Origin: Phoenix dactylifera
Taxonomy: Eukaryota; Streptophyta; Magnoliopsida; Arecales; Arecaceae
NCBI RefSeq assembly: GCF_009389715.1
Contig: NC_052405.1
Coordinates: 13,336,194-13,400,193, forward strand
Direction of reading: 5' to 3'
DNA: 64,000 nt
This document shows, piece by piece, positions 1-8,574 of the stretch. Numbering within the stretch: the stretch's first letter is position 1; the number at the start of each line of letters is the position of its first letter. The translations under genes were made by a program, and so were the position numbers. The notes beneath the pieces were generated by a model. It saw only the letters and a list, made by a program, of their open reading frames with translations, did no database searches and was not told where the DNA came from.

Positions 1-1
1 G

Positions 2-568
2 GAACTATTGTCTTCAGATATCTACAATGACAAATCACCGAAGAGAATGGGATTTGTCAAAACTAAGGGAAAATGGACTCATAAAGGAAAAGAAATTCAA
101 GATGAAAGTGGTCAAGACACTCCAACACCACTTAAAGGCAAAAGAATCCCTACTCAAGCACCTCCAAAAGAGCCTCCAGTCAGTCCACCTCCTCCAATCC
201 AAAGACCATCAGATCCTCCACTCAGACTTGTGAAGTGGCAGTTAAAATTTATTGGAGATAACATCATAAAAGCACTGTTCAATTCAGGAGTCTGCTGGAA
301 TTCCGTTATTGATCTCACTGATTTGGTAAAAGAAGTAAAATCTGAACTGCAAGGATTGAGGCAACTAGCAGCTAACCAGCAGAGGAGAATCAATGAGATT
401 GAAAAACAATTGAAAGAACAAGAAATTTCTGTTCAAGGCTCTATACAAGAACTGAAAGAAGAACACACACAACTTACTGGCTCTATCTCTGCACTAAACA
501 ACAAGATTGAGAAGCTGATGGAAGAGCCAAAGGAAGATCAGTCTAGACCTTCATCTTCAAAACCTTGA
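2..568 (+). CDS. 3' end of the extra (env-like) ORF of the outer Sirevirus
   Basis: The frame is open to the window edge, so the N-terminus is missing; a TTG at 8 is not a real start. About 188 residues are visible: a basic, proline-rich stretch (many PP and PPK), then one hydrophobic patch, then roughly 90 residues of charged heptad-like sequence (ELQGLRQLAANQQRRINEIE) that should form a coiled coil, and a short Ser/Pro tail. Position between pol and the 3' LTR and the Pro-rich plus coiled-coil layout match the last third of the ORF at 8575-10179 in element A. Sireviruses commonly carry such an additional 3' ORF. Function is unknown, and no membrane segment is visible in this part. Confidence 0.65.
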   Translation, partial: ELLSSDIYNDKSPKRMGFVKTKGKWTHKGKEIQDESGQDTPTPLKGKRIPTQAPPKEPPVSPPPPIQRPSDPPLRLVKWQLKFIGDNIIKALFNSGVCWNSVIDLTDLVKEVKSELQGLRQLAANQQRRINEIEKQLKEQEISVQGSIQELKEEHTQLTGSISALNNKIEKLMEEPKEDQSRPSSSKP

Positions 569-944
569 ACCTATACTGAACTTAGACTGAACCTTACCTG
601 AGCTTAGACTGAAACCCATGCTACCTTCATCTTCAAAACATAACCTTGTACTAAGCTAAGTTTCATTTCTATTTGGCACACTTGTACACTGACTGATACC
701 CTTTTTTTATTTATCAAGTGTACTTCAATTATTAATTATGATGAATATTCATCTTTCTTGAAATATATGTTTTCTTGGATTGTATGCTGCTCTGATACAT
801 ATATTAAGTCTGATACCCTCTCTCCTTAACACAACTATTAATTAATCCTTAATGATTAAGCTCACAAAAAGATGAAAATTGAAATCATTTTTCTTTTTCT
901 TCCTTTTGTTGATGACAGAAAGGGGAAGAAATGTGAAAAGAATT
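569..944 (+). other. Noncoding 3' region of the outer Sirevirus, left of the insertion
   Basis: AT-rich sequence with no gene. It contains a polypurine-like stretch (AAAGGGGAAGAAATG) near 919-933. It ends in GAATT (940-944), the left copy of element A's target duplication, and resumes at 13090. Confidence 0.7.
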
Positions 945-1125
945 TGTGGAGTGATTGATTAAAACCCCGTTTGATTTTGATGAGCTCAAAGCATTTGAGT
1001 ATATCGTGTGATTACTAATGAATTCAATTGAGTGTTTCAGTGAAAATCCTGCTCAAGTGTTTCTAGACATGGTTTACAGTATTTTGGATAAGTTAAGAAG
1101 TCTGCTGAACCAATGTCTGAGACTC

Positions 1126-2197
1126 GAGTCGACTCCCGAGTTTCACGAGTCGACTCCAAGCGTATCAAGGTCACTGGCACGAGCTCGAGTCGACTCCTAA
1201 TCAGTATGAGTCGACTCCGACTGAAAACAGACAGAAGGATAGAAGAGCAGTCTTTCAGATCTGAGATTCGAGTCGACTCCAGTGGAACGCGAGTCGACTC
1301 CCAGCGGTGCACAAAGAAAAAGTCAGAGAGTGTTTTATGGACTCTGAGATTCGAGTCGACTCCAGTGGAACGCGAGTCGACTCCCAGCGGTACACAAAGA
1401 AAGAGTCAGAGAGTATTTTATGGACTCTGAGATTCGAGTCGACTCCAGTGGAACGCGAGTCGACTCCCAGCGGTGCACAAAGAAAAAGTCAGAGAGTGTT
1501 TTATGGACTCTGAGATTCGAGTCGACTCCAGTGGAACGCGAGTCGACTCCCAGCGGTACACAAAGAAAGAGTCAGAGAGTATTTTATGGACTCTGAGATT
1601 CGAGTCGACTCCAGTGGAACGCGAGTCGACTCCCACCGGTGCACAAAGAAAAAGTCAGAGAGTGTTTTATGGACTCTGAGATTCGAGTCGACTCCCGCAT
1701 TACGCGAGTCGACTCCAAGATTGTGCGACCATCAACAGAGAAAACCATGTTACTGCCACTGAGATTCGAGTCGACTCCCAGACAGCTCGAGTCGACACCA
1801 AGACAAGCTTCACGTCAAAAGGCAGAAGACCAACTTTCGGAAACTGAGAGCCGAGTCGACTCCAAGGAAGTTCGAGTCGACTCCAAGACTGGATGAGCCA
1901 AAAGACAGAGAATCGGGAGTTCGGGCTCTGAGATTCGAGTCGACTCCCAGGACAGTCGAGTCGACTCGAGAGGGCAAAATTCAAATTTGTATCCACGGTC
2001 TACAGAGGAAAAGCCGACTCCAAAATTGCCAGGTCAGCGCCAGAAGTTGGCGAGTCGACTCCGGGCCAAGACGAGTCGACTCCCAGTCGTGACGGCAACT
2101 TTAATTCAAACTTGGAACAGTTGCCGAGTCGACTCCTGAAAAGCTTGAGTCGACTCCCGCTACAGCCGAGTCGACTCCTGATCGCGCGAGTCGACTC
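1126..2197 (+). promoter_or_regulatory. Palindrome array GAGTCGACTC with 11-bp spacers (5' LTR of A)
   Basis: At least 25 copies of the 10-bp palindrome GAGTCGACTC. They mostly occur in pairs or runs whose spacer is 11 bp although spacer sequence differs: CCGAGTTTCAC, CTAATCAGTAT, CAGTGGAACGC, CAAGGAAGTTC, CGGGCCAAGAC, CTGAAAAGCTT, CCGCTACAGCC. The period is therefore 21 bp, about two helical turns. It lies upstream of the likely transcription start, where U3 enhancers sit (inference). The same array is at 11135-12208 in the 3' LTR. Confidence 0.85.
1266..1690 (+). repeat. 83-bp tandem repeat arranged as alternating variants (166-bp dimers)
   Basis: About five units of 83 bp. Each holds two GAGTCGACTC palindromes with an 11-bp spacer plus a 52-bp linker. 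Linkers alternate between a GGTGCACAAAGAAAAAG type and a GGTACACAAAGAAAGAG type, so the true repeat is a 166-bp dimer. The same array is at about 11275-11700. Confidence 0.9.
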
Positions 2198-2653
2198 CAA
2201 CCCACCAACGGTCACATTGTCAGGCTGCGCAGAGTGTGCAGAACGGCCAGAAAAAGTGGAGTAACGGCTAGTTTCCGTGGGGGTTGGCTTAAATAGCCAC
2301 AGAAGACTGTAGCAAAATAGAGAACATACATTCCACTCCAAGCATTCAAGTCTTCAAGCTTTGCAAGTGCTCTTCAACGAGAAAAAGGGGAGATCAGCAT
2401 TTACTGCGCCACCAACTTCTCCCCAGCATTCAAAGCTTCCTCCTCCTACATTCAAGTCGATCACTCATCCAAGAGGAGACCAGAGTCAAGAAGCCATTCC
2501 TCTACTTAAGCTTAAAAGCGTTTGAGGGCTTCTAAACTCATCCTTGAATATATTGTTTCATACCTGCTTTTGAGAAGCTTATTTTCTGTTTTCTTTCTAC
2601 TACGTGTATTTACTTGGTTCAATCGGGGGATTGAATCAAGGGGATAAAGGTTA

Positions 2654-2811
2654 GTTGGTGAGCCAGTTTTAAAACCAACGTGTGAAAGGGTTTGATTGTG
2701 AGCCCGGGAAAACAATCGGGGTTGGTTCTAGTCGGTGAGCCTGGGAAAACCGACCGAGTTCGTTGTTAGCTCGTAAAACAACAAGTTTGGTTGTGAGCTT
2801 GCAAAACAACC
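2654..2811 (+). other. Series of five small hairpins with a conserved loop (leader RNA structure)
   Basis: Five inverted repeats in a row: GTTGGT/ACCAAC (2654-2679), GATTGT/ACAATC (2694-2717), GTCGGT/ACCGAC (2731-2754), GTTGT/ACAAC (2762-2782) and GGTTGT/ACAACC (2789-2811). Loops are 11-14 nt with the pattern GAGC..G..AAA. Stems differ but always stay paired, while the loop is constant, which is the signature of an RNA structure. Related series are in the outer LTR (about 14676-14730 and 16730-16860) and in element B (26053-26210 and 37074-37226). Position downstream of the likely TATA box places it in the 5' leader (inference). Confidence 0.75.
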
Positions 2812-2829
2812 GGCTGTAATCCAAGGGGG

Positions 2830-2899
2830 TTATAGTGTATTCCCAAGAGAAACTTGGGGAGTGGACGTAGGAGCAAGGGATAGCTCCGAACCACTATAA
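2830..2899 (+). other. Internal-loop stem AGTGG-ACGTA-GGAGC / GCTCC-GAA-CCACT with a competing helix
   Basis: The strand AGTGG (2860-2864) can pair with CCACT (2891-2895), and GGAGC with GCTCC, leaving an asymmetric internal loop ACGTA/GAA. The same CCACT is also part of CACTATAA (2892-2899), complementary to TTATAGTG (2830-2837). The two pairings exclude one another. Both are kept in the outer element (16895-16929) and in the 5' LTR of B (26253-26285). GUA/GAA resembles the bulged-G (sarcin-ricin type) internal loop; that comparison is inference. Confidence 0.6.
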
Positions 2900-3080
2900 A
2901 ACTTGTGTTTGTGATTGATTGTCTCTTCCTCTTCTCATTTCATATTGCTCACAGCACATAGTAATTAATTAAATAACTTGGCATAGTTTTTAATTAATCA
3001 TCCATAACGTTTTAAATTATCCAAATTGTTTTAAAACCCAATTCACCCCCCCCTCTTGGGTTGTCTATCTGGGCAACAGG

Positions 3081-3093
3081 TGGTATCAGAGCC
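3081..3093 (+). other. Primer binding site of element A
   Basis: TGGTATCAGAGCC begins two bases after the LTR end. It is complementary to the 3' end of plant initiator-Met tRNA and is intact. Confidence 0.95.
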
Positions 3094-3127
3094 AAAAACT
3101 CTTCCACTCAAGAGTTAAAAGATCAAA

Positions 3128-4897
3128 ATGACAACCCCATTTGGATCTTCTCACATTGAGGGTCAGTCCACCCAAAGACCCCCTTTCTTCAATGGATCCG
3201 ACTACTCATACTGGAAGGCTAGGATGAAAATATTCATCCAAGCCCAAGACTATGAGATGTGGACCATTGTTGTAAATGGCCCATACATCCCATCCATATA
3301 TATAGATGGTGTCAAGGTACCCAAACTAGAAACGGATTGGGATGAACATGACATGAGGAAGGCACAATTAAACTCTAAAGCAATGAATGTCTTCTATTGT
3401 GCCTTAGACCGTAATGAATTCAATAGGATTTCAACTTGTAATTCAGCAAAAGAAATTTGGGACAGACTTGAAGTGACCCATGAGGGCACGAATCAAGTCA
3501 AGGAATCCAAAATAAACATCTTGGTTCATAAATATGAACTATTTAAAATGGATTCAAATGAAACTATCACATCCATGTTCACTAGGTTTACTGATATTGT
3601 CAATGGCCTAAAAAGCCTTGGCAAGAACTATACTAACAGTGAGCTTGTCAGGAAAATCCTTCGATGTCTACCGAGGTTGTGGGAAGCTAAAGTGACAGCG
3701 ATCCAAGAAGCTAAAGACTTGAACAAGCTTCCACTTGAGGAGCTCCTTGGATCCCTGATGACTCACGAACTCACCATGAAACAACACGAGGAAGAGTCTT
3801 CCCATAAGAAAAAGGTAATAGCTTTAAAATCTACTTCTTCTAACAAGGACTTATCTTGCAGCAGCAGCAGTGAAGAAGAAGAAGATGAGGAAGATGGTGG
3901 TGAGGCTCTTCTTGTGCGCAAATTCAAGAAATTCATCAACCACAAGAAGTCCTATCATCAAAGGAGAGGGCCCTCAAATTTCTACCGGAAGGACAAAGGT
4001 AAGGAAAGAGAAAACGAGGGGATTGGATGTTACGAGTGCAAGAAGCCGGGTCACATAAGAGCTGAATGCCCCTTACTGAAGAAGGGGAGTAAGTACAAGA
4101 AGAAGAAAGCTCTTGTCACTACACTATCCGACTCCGACTCATCATCCTCCTCTTCTGACGAGGAACAAGAAGAAAAGGCCAATTTCTGCTTCATGGCCAA
4201 CGAAGACGAGGTAACTTCCGATACGCATCCTGATTTTTCTTTTGATGAACTTTATGATGCGTTCAATGAATTAATGATTGAGTATAAGAATATAAATGTT
4301 AAAAACAGAGAACTAAAAGTAACTAATCAAACTTATATTCATAAGCATGATTCATTAATTAAGGATAAAGATAATCTTACCAAAGAAAATCTAGAACTTA
4401 AGACAAGCAATCAACTTTTAATTAAGAAGACTAACACCTTAACTAAAGATAATGAAAAACTAACTAAGGAACTTTCAAACCATAAACAAGTCTTAAACAA
4501 GGATCTAACAAAAGAACTAAATGATTTAAAAACAGAAAATCAAACATTAACTAAAGAACTTAACAAATACAAACCCTTAGTTGAAAAATTTACATATAGT
4601 TCAGAAAAGTTAAACATGATACTAAATAGTCAACGTGCAGTATTTAATAAAGCAGGCTTAGGGTACAAACCAAGGAATAAGCAAAAACTTCTTAGTAATT
4701 TCTTTGTTAAAGCTGGGGAAACAAAAACTAAGAAAATCACCTGTTTCTGTTGTGGAAATATAGGACATAAAGCAAATACATGTGACTATAGGAAAAGGAA
4801 AACTAAAAGAAAAATTAAAAGGGTATGGGTTCCAAAAGGAACCAACTTGACTAACCATGAAGGACCCAAGAAAACTTGGGTACCTAAGATGACATGA
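3128..4897 (+). CDS. gag: Gag of element A (589 aa)
   Basis: Structural capsid protein of the retrotransposon. An N-terminal copia-type gag domain occupies about residues 15-210 (FNGSDYSYWKARMKIFIQ at its start). It is followed by an acidic Ser/Glu stretch, a CCHC zinc knuckle at C301-C304-H309-C314 (CYECKKPGHIRAEC), a long Lys/Glu-rich coiled-coil region, and a second knuckle at C539-C542-H547-C552. The start ATG lies 35 nt after the PBS. The frame is intact, with a TGA stop at 4895. Pol follows in another frame after a short gap, so pol expression would need recoding or a separate message. The same extended C-terminal half, without knuckles, persists in element B. Confidence 0.93.
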   Translation: MTTPFGSSHIEGQSTQRPPFFNGSDYSYWKARMKIFIQAQDYEMWTIVVNGPYIPSIYIDGVKVPKLETDWDEHDMRKAQLNSKAMNVFYCALDRNEFNRISTCNSAKEIWDRLEVTHEGTNQVKESKINILVHKYELFKMDSNETITSMFTRFTDIVNGLKSLGKNYTNSELVRKILRCLPRLWEAKVTAIQEAKDLNKLPLEELLGSLMTHELTMKQHEEESSHKKKVIALKSTSSNKDLSCSSSSEEEEDEEDGGEALLVRKFKKFINHKKSYHQRRGPSNFYRKDKGKERENEGIGCYECKKPGHIRAECPLLKKGSKYKKKKALVTTLSDSDSSSSSSDEEQEEKANFCFMANEDEVTSDTHPDFSFDELYDAFNELMIEYKNINVKNRELKVTNQTYIHKHDSLIKDKDNLTKENLELKTSNQLLIKKTNTLTKDNEKLTKELSNHKQVLNKDLTKELNDLKTENQTLTKELNKYKPLVEKFTYSSEKLNMILNSQRAVFNKAGLGYKPRNKQKLLSNFFVKAGETKTKKITCFCCGNIGHKANTCDYRKRKTKRKIKRVWVPKGTNLTNHEGPKKTWVPKMT

Positions 4898-4910
4898 TTT
4901 GCTTGTGTAG

Positions 4911-7900
4911 GAGTGTCTTGCAGCCAAGGTCAACAAAAATTGCTGGTATTTGGATAGTGGCTGCTCAAGGCACATGACGGGTGATAAAGACCAATTTTTC
5001 ACCCTTGAAGCTAAGAAGGGAGGTGTTGTGACGTTTGGAGACAACAACCAAGGTCACATCATTGGCATTGGTAAAGTTCAAATCACCCCTTCTACTTTTA
5101 TAGATAATGTTAGATATGTTGATGGTCTTAAACATAACTTGTTAAGCATTAGTCAATTATGTGATAAAGGATATGATGTTATGTTTAAACCATCACTATG
5201 TATTGTAACAAATCCTAATGATAATAGTTTGGTCTTTAAAGGGATTAGACGTGGAAATGTATATGTTGTAGACCTAGAAGATCTTGCAAAACATAACCAA
5301 TGTCTAGTTGTAAATGAAACCAAAGAAAATGATGCTAGTTGGTTATGGCACCGTAAGTTAGGTCATGCAAGCATGGACACAATAACTAAACTAGTTAAAA
5401 GAGACTCCGTGATAGGTTTGCCAAAATTAAAATTTGAAAAGAACAAAATCTGTGAAGCATGTCAATTTGGCAAACAATCTAGGAATTCTTTTAAATCCAT
5501 AAAATGTGTCTCTACCTCTAGGCCTCTAGAATTATTACATATGGACTTATTTGGTCCTACTAGAACAACAAGCCTAGGTGGAAATAAATATGGTCTAGTT
5601 ATAGTAGATGATTACTCTAGGTACACATGGGTCATGTTTCTAGCACATAAGGATCAAGCATTTTCTATGTTTAAGAAGTTCCACAAGGAAGTAACAAATG
5701 CTAGAGAATCCTCAGTTATAGCTATTAGAAGTGACCATGGTACCGAATTCGAAAATCAATTATTTGATGAATTTTGTAGCAAAAAGGGGATAACCCATAA
5801 TTTCTCAGCACCTAGGACACCACAGCAAAATGGAGTTGTTGAAAGGAAAAATAGAACACTAGAGGAAATGGCTAGAACGATGTTATGTGAAAGTAACCTC
5901 CCTAAGTATTTTTGGGGAGAAGCCATTAATACTTCTTGCCATATATTAAATAGAGTTCTATTAAGACCCATCATAAAGAAAACACCATATGAACTGTGGA
6001 AAAACAGAAAACCAAAGGTTAACTATTTTCATGTTTTTGGATGTAGGTGTTTTGTACATAATAATGGGAAAGATAATCTAGGGAAATTTGACCCTAAATC
6101 TGATGAAGGAATATTCCTAGGTTATTCTACAACTAGTAAAGCCTATAGAATCTTTAATAAAAAACTCTAGTTATAGAAGAATCCATACATGTTGTTTTTG
6201 ATGACTCTAGTGACATCTCATCTAGTAAGAAGGTTAATTTTGATGATGATATTGAAATACTTGAAGAAAAGATAGATGAGATGGGATTACGAGATGATAA
6301 TCAAAAGTTGATTGAAGGAGAATCATCAAACCAAGAGCCTATAGTGGATCATGGGCTAACTAAAGCTTGGAGGTATGCTCACGGGCATCCTAAGGAACTA
6401 ATTCTAGATGATCCATCACAACCGGTTAGGACTAGAGCATCCCTTAGGAATATGAATAATCATCTAGCCTTTGTTTCACACTTTGAGCCCAAACATATAG
6501 AAGAAGCCGAAAATGATGTAAATTGGATAAATGCAATGCAAGAAGAACTAAACCAATTTACTAGAAACAAAGTGTGGGATCTAGTAGAGAGACCTTCTGA
6601 ATATCCAATTATTGGTACAAAATGGATATATAAAAATAAGCTAGATGAAAATGGAATTGTTATACGGAATAAGGCTAGACTAGTAGCAAAGGGTTATAAT
6701 CAAGAAGAAGGTATAGACTTTGATGAAACCTTTGCTCCCGTAGCTAGACTTGAGGCTATTAGACTATTATTAGCATATGCATGCTCTAAAGATTTCAAAC
6801 TATTTCAAATGGATGTAAAGAGTGCATTTTTAAATGGGTATATTAATGAGGAGGTGTATGTAGAACAACCTCCTGGTTTCGAAAATCATCAATACCCTAA
6901 TCATGTGTATAAACTAAACAAAGCACTTTATGGGTTAAAACAAGCACCTAGAGCATGGTATGAGAGACTTAGTAAATTCCTATTAGAACATGAATTCTCT
7001 AGGGGAAATGTAGACACAACATTATTTCTGAAAAGACAAAATAAGGATATGTTGTTAGTACAGATTTATGTTGATGATATCATTTTCGGTGCCACTAACA
7101 ATCGCCTCTGCGAAGAATTTGCTGATTTGATGCAGAGTGAGTTTGAAATGAGCATGATGGGAGAACTGAACTACTTCCTCGGGCTTCAAATCAAACAATC
7201 TGAAGAAGGCATCTTCATCAATCAAGTAAAATATATCAAGGAGATGCTCAAGAAGTTTGATATGGAGGGAAACAAATCAGTCAGCACCCCCATGAGCTCA
7301 TCATGTAAGTTAGACCAAGATGAATCAGGTAAATCCGTCGATCAAAAACTTTATAGAGGTATGATAGGTTCTTTACTGTATCTTACTGCAAGTAGACCTG
7401 ATATTATGTTTAGTGTGTGCATGTGTGCTAGATATCAGGCTAATCCTAAAGAATCACACCTAGCTGCAGTTAAAAGAATCTTTAAATACTTAATAGGAAC
7501 TAAGAACATAGGACTGTGGTACTCTAAAGAATCTAGCCTAAACTTAATAGGGTACACAGATTCAGACTTCGCTGGATGTAAACTTGATAGAAAAAGTACC
7601 AGCGGGTCTTGTCAATTTCTAGGAGAAAACCTAATCTCATGGTTTAGCAAGAAACAAAACTCGGTTGCATTATCCACTGCAGAAGCTGAATATGTTGCAG
7701 CCGGGAGTTGTTGTGCTCAAATCTTATGGATTAAACAACAATTAGAAGATTATGGCATTAAACAAGATGAAATCCCCATTAATTGTGATAACACAAGTGC
7801 CATAAATCTAACTAAAAATCCAATTCAACACTCAAGAAACTAAACACATTGAGATAAGACATCACTTCATAAGAGATCATGTATTGAATGGTGATGTGTC

Positions 7901-8012
7901 ACTCCACTTTGTGTGTACTGATAATCAATTAGCAGATATTTTCACAAAACCCCTAAGTGAAGAGAGATTTAGTGTGCTTAGAAGGGGATTAGGAGTGATT
8001 GATCCATCCTAG
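4911..8012 (+). pseudogene. pol: Pol of element A (PR-INT-RT-RNaseH), two single-base frameshifts
   Basis: Order: aspartic protease (DSGCSRHMTG from 4950), pre-integrase HHCC zinc finger (HRKLGHAS, CEACQFGKQ), integrase D-D-E core (LLHMDLFGP, IRSDHGTEF, NGVVERKNR), reverse transcriptase with [10 protein letters not shown], and RNase H ([28 protein letters not shown]). The frame breaks at an A-run near 6158-6164, one base short, giving a false TAG at 6168. It breaks again at an A-run near 7838-7841, one base extra, giving a false TAA. Reading resumes to a TAG at 8010. All domains and key residues are present, so both breaks could be sequencing errors in homopolymers. The PR-INT-RT-RH order defines Ty1/copia. 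Confidence 0.9.
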
Positions 8013-8574
8013 TGGGAGTTACCACTAGATTAATTGATTTTGATGATGAGAATGAGGTTAAAAGAGAGTTTCTATTCAATGATCATCATATCAGTCCTTA
8101 ATTAGGTGATTTTCCCTCATTTGGCGCGATTATAGCAAGAGTTTTAAGTGCGTGCCAAGGTTAGAGACGACTCGAGTAAGTTTCAGAGCCGGCTCCTAAG
8201 GGGGAGTCGACTCGCGCATTTGCGGGAGTCGACTCGCAAAGCTGGCAGCAAAAGGGGAGTCGACTCGCGCATATTCTGGAGTCGACTCGAGGTCGAGTCG
8301 ACTCGCGACTCAGGGGAGTCGACTCGCAGTCGGGATCCGACTTTTTAACCCTAGGTTTGTCGTTTCGCAAACACTTTTCCTCAAGCCGCCACTGTTCACA
8401 AAGCCCTAGAGCCGACTCCTAGGTCATCCCCGATCGTCTCCAAGCCTTTTTCCCGTCGATTCTTCGCCGGACATTGAGTTTCCATCCGTTCCTAGGTCAT
8501 TTCCGGTCCGTCCCGAGCTTCCTCTGTCCGTCCTTCATCGTCCTCAAGGTATTTTTATTCCCGTTTAGGTCAAG
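8013..8574 (+). other. Spacer between pol and the 3' ORF, with an internal palindrome cluster
   Basis: Noncoding. From 8203 to about 8332 there are six copies of GAGTCGACTC with spacers of 12, longer, 12, 6 and 11 bp, a looser version of the LTR array. Downstream is a C/T-rich leader to the ATG at 8575. No certain splice sites can be assigned. Confidence 0.6.

Larger units (their letters stand above)
945..3078 (+). repeat. 5' LTR of element A
   Basis: Starts TGTGGAGTG and ends GGGCAACA, with TG/CA termini. It is 2134 bp against 2136 bp for the 3' copy. Order inside: AT-rich start, palindrome array (1126-2197) containing an 83-bp tandem repeat, a possible TATA-like box (TTAAATAG, near 2289), hairpin series (2654-2811), internal-loop stem (2860-2895), then a C-rich stretch before the end. 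ORFs in this region (RVDS/STR repeats) are by-products of the array. Confidence 0.95.

Noticed and set aside
1113-1896. Overlapping ORFs rich in RVDS/ESTP repeats on both strands of LTR A (and copies at 11122, 25105, 36184, 45691, 50630, 52717)
   Set aside because: They arise from the GAGTCGACTC palindrome being open in several frames; they start at random points and lie in LTRs.
1126-2197. CRISPR array, because of the repeat-spacer layout
   Set aside because: Repeats are only 10 bp, spacers 11 bp, there are no cas genes, and the context is a plant LTR retrotransposon.
2860-2895. Hammerhead or other known self-cleaving ribozyme
   Set aside because: No CTGATGA...GAAA core or other ribozyme core I can recognise; only the internal-loop stem is supported.
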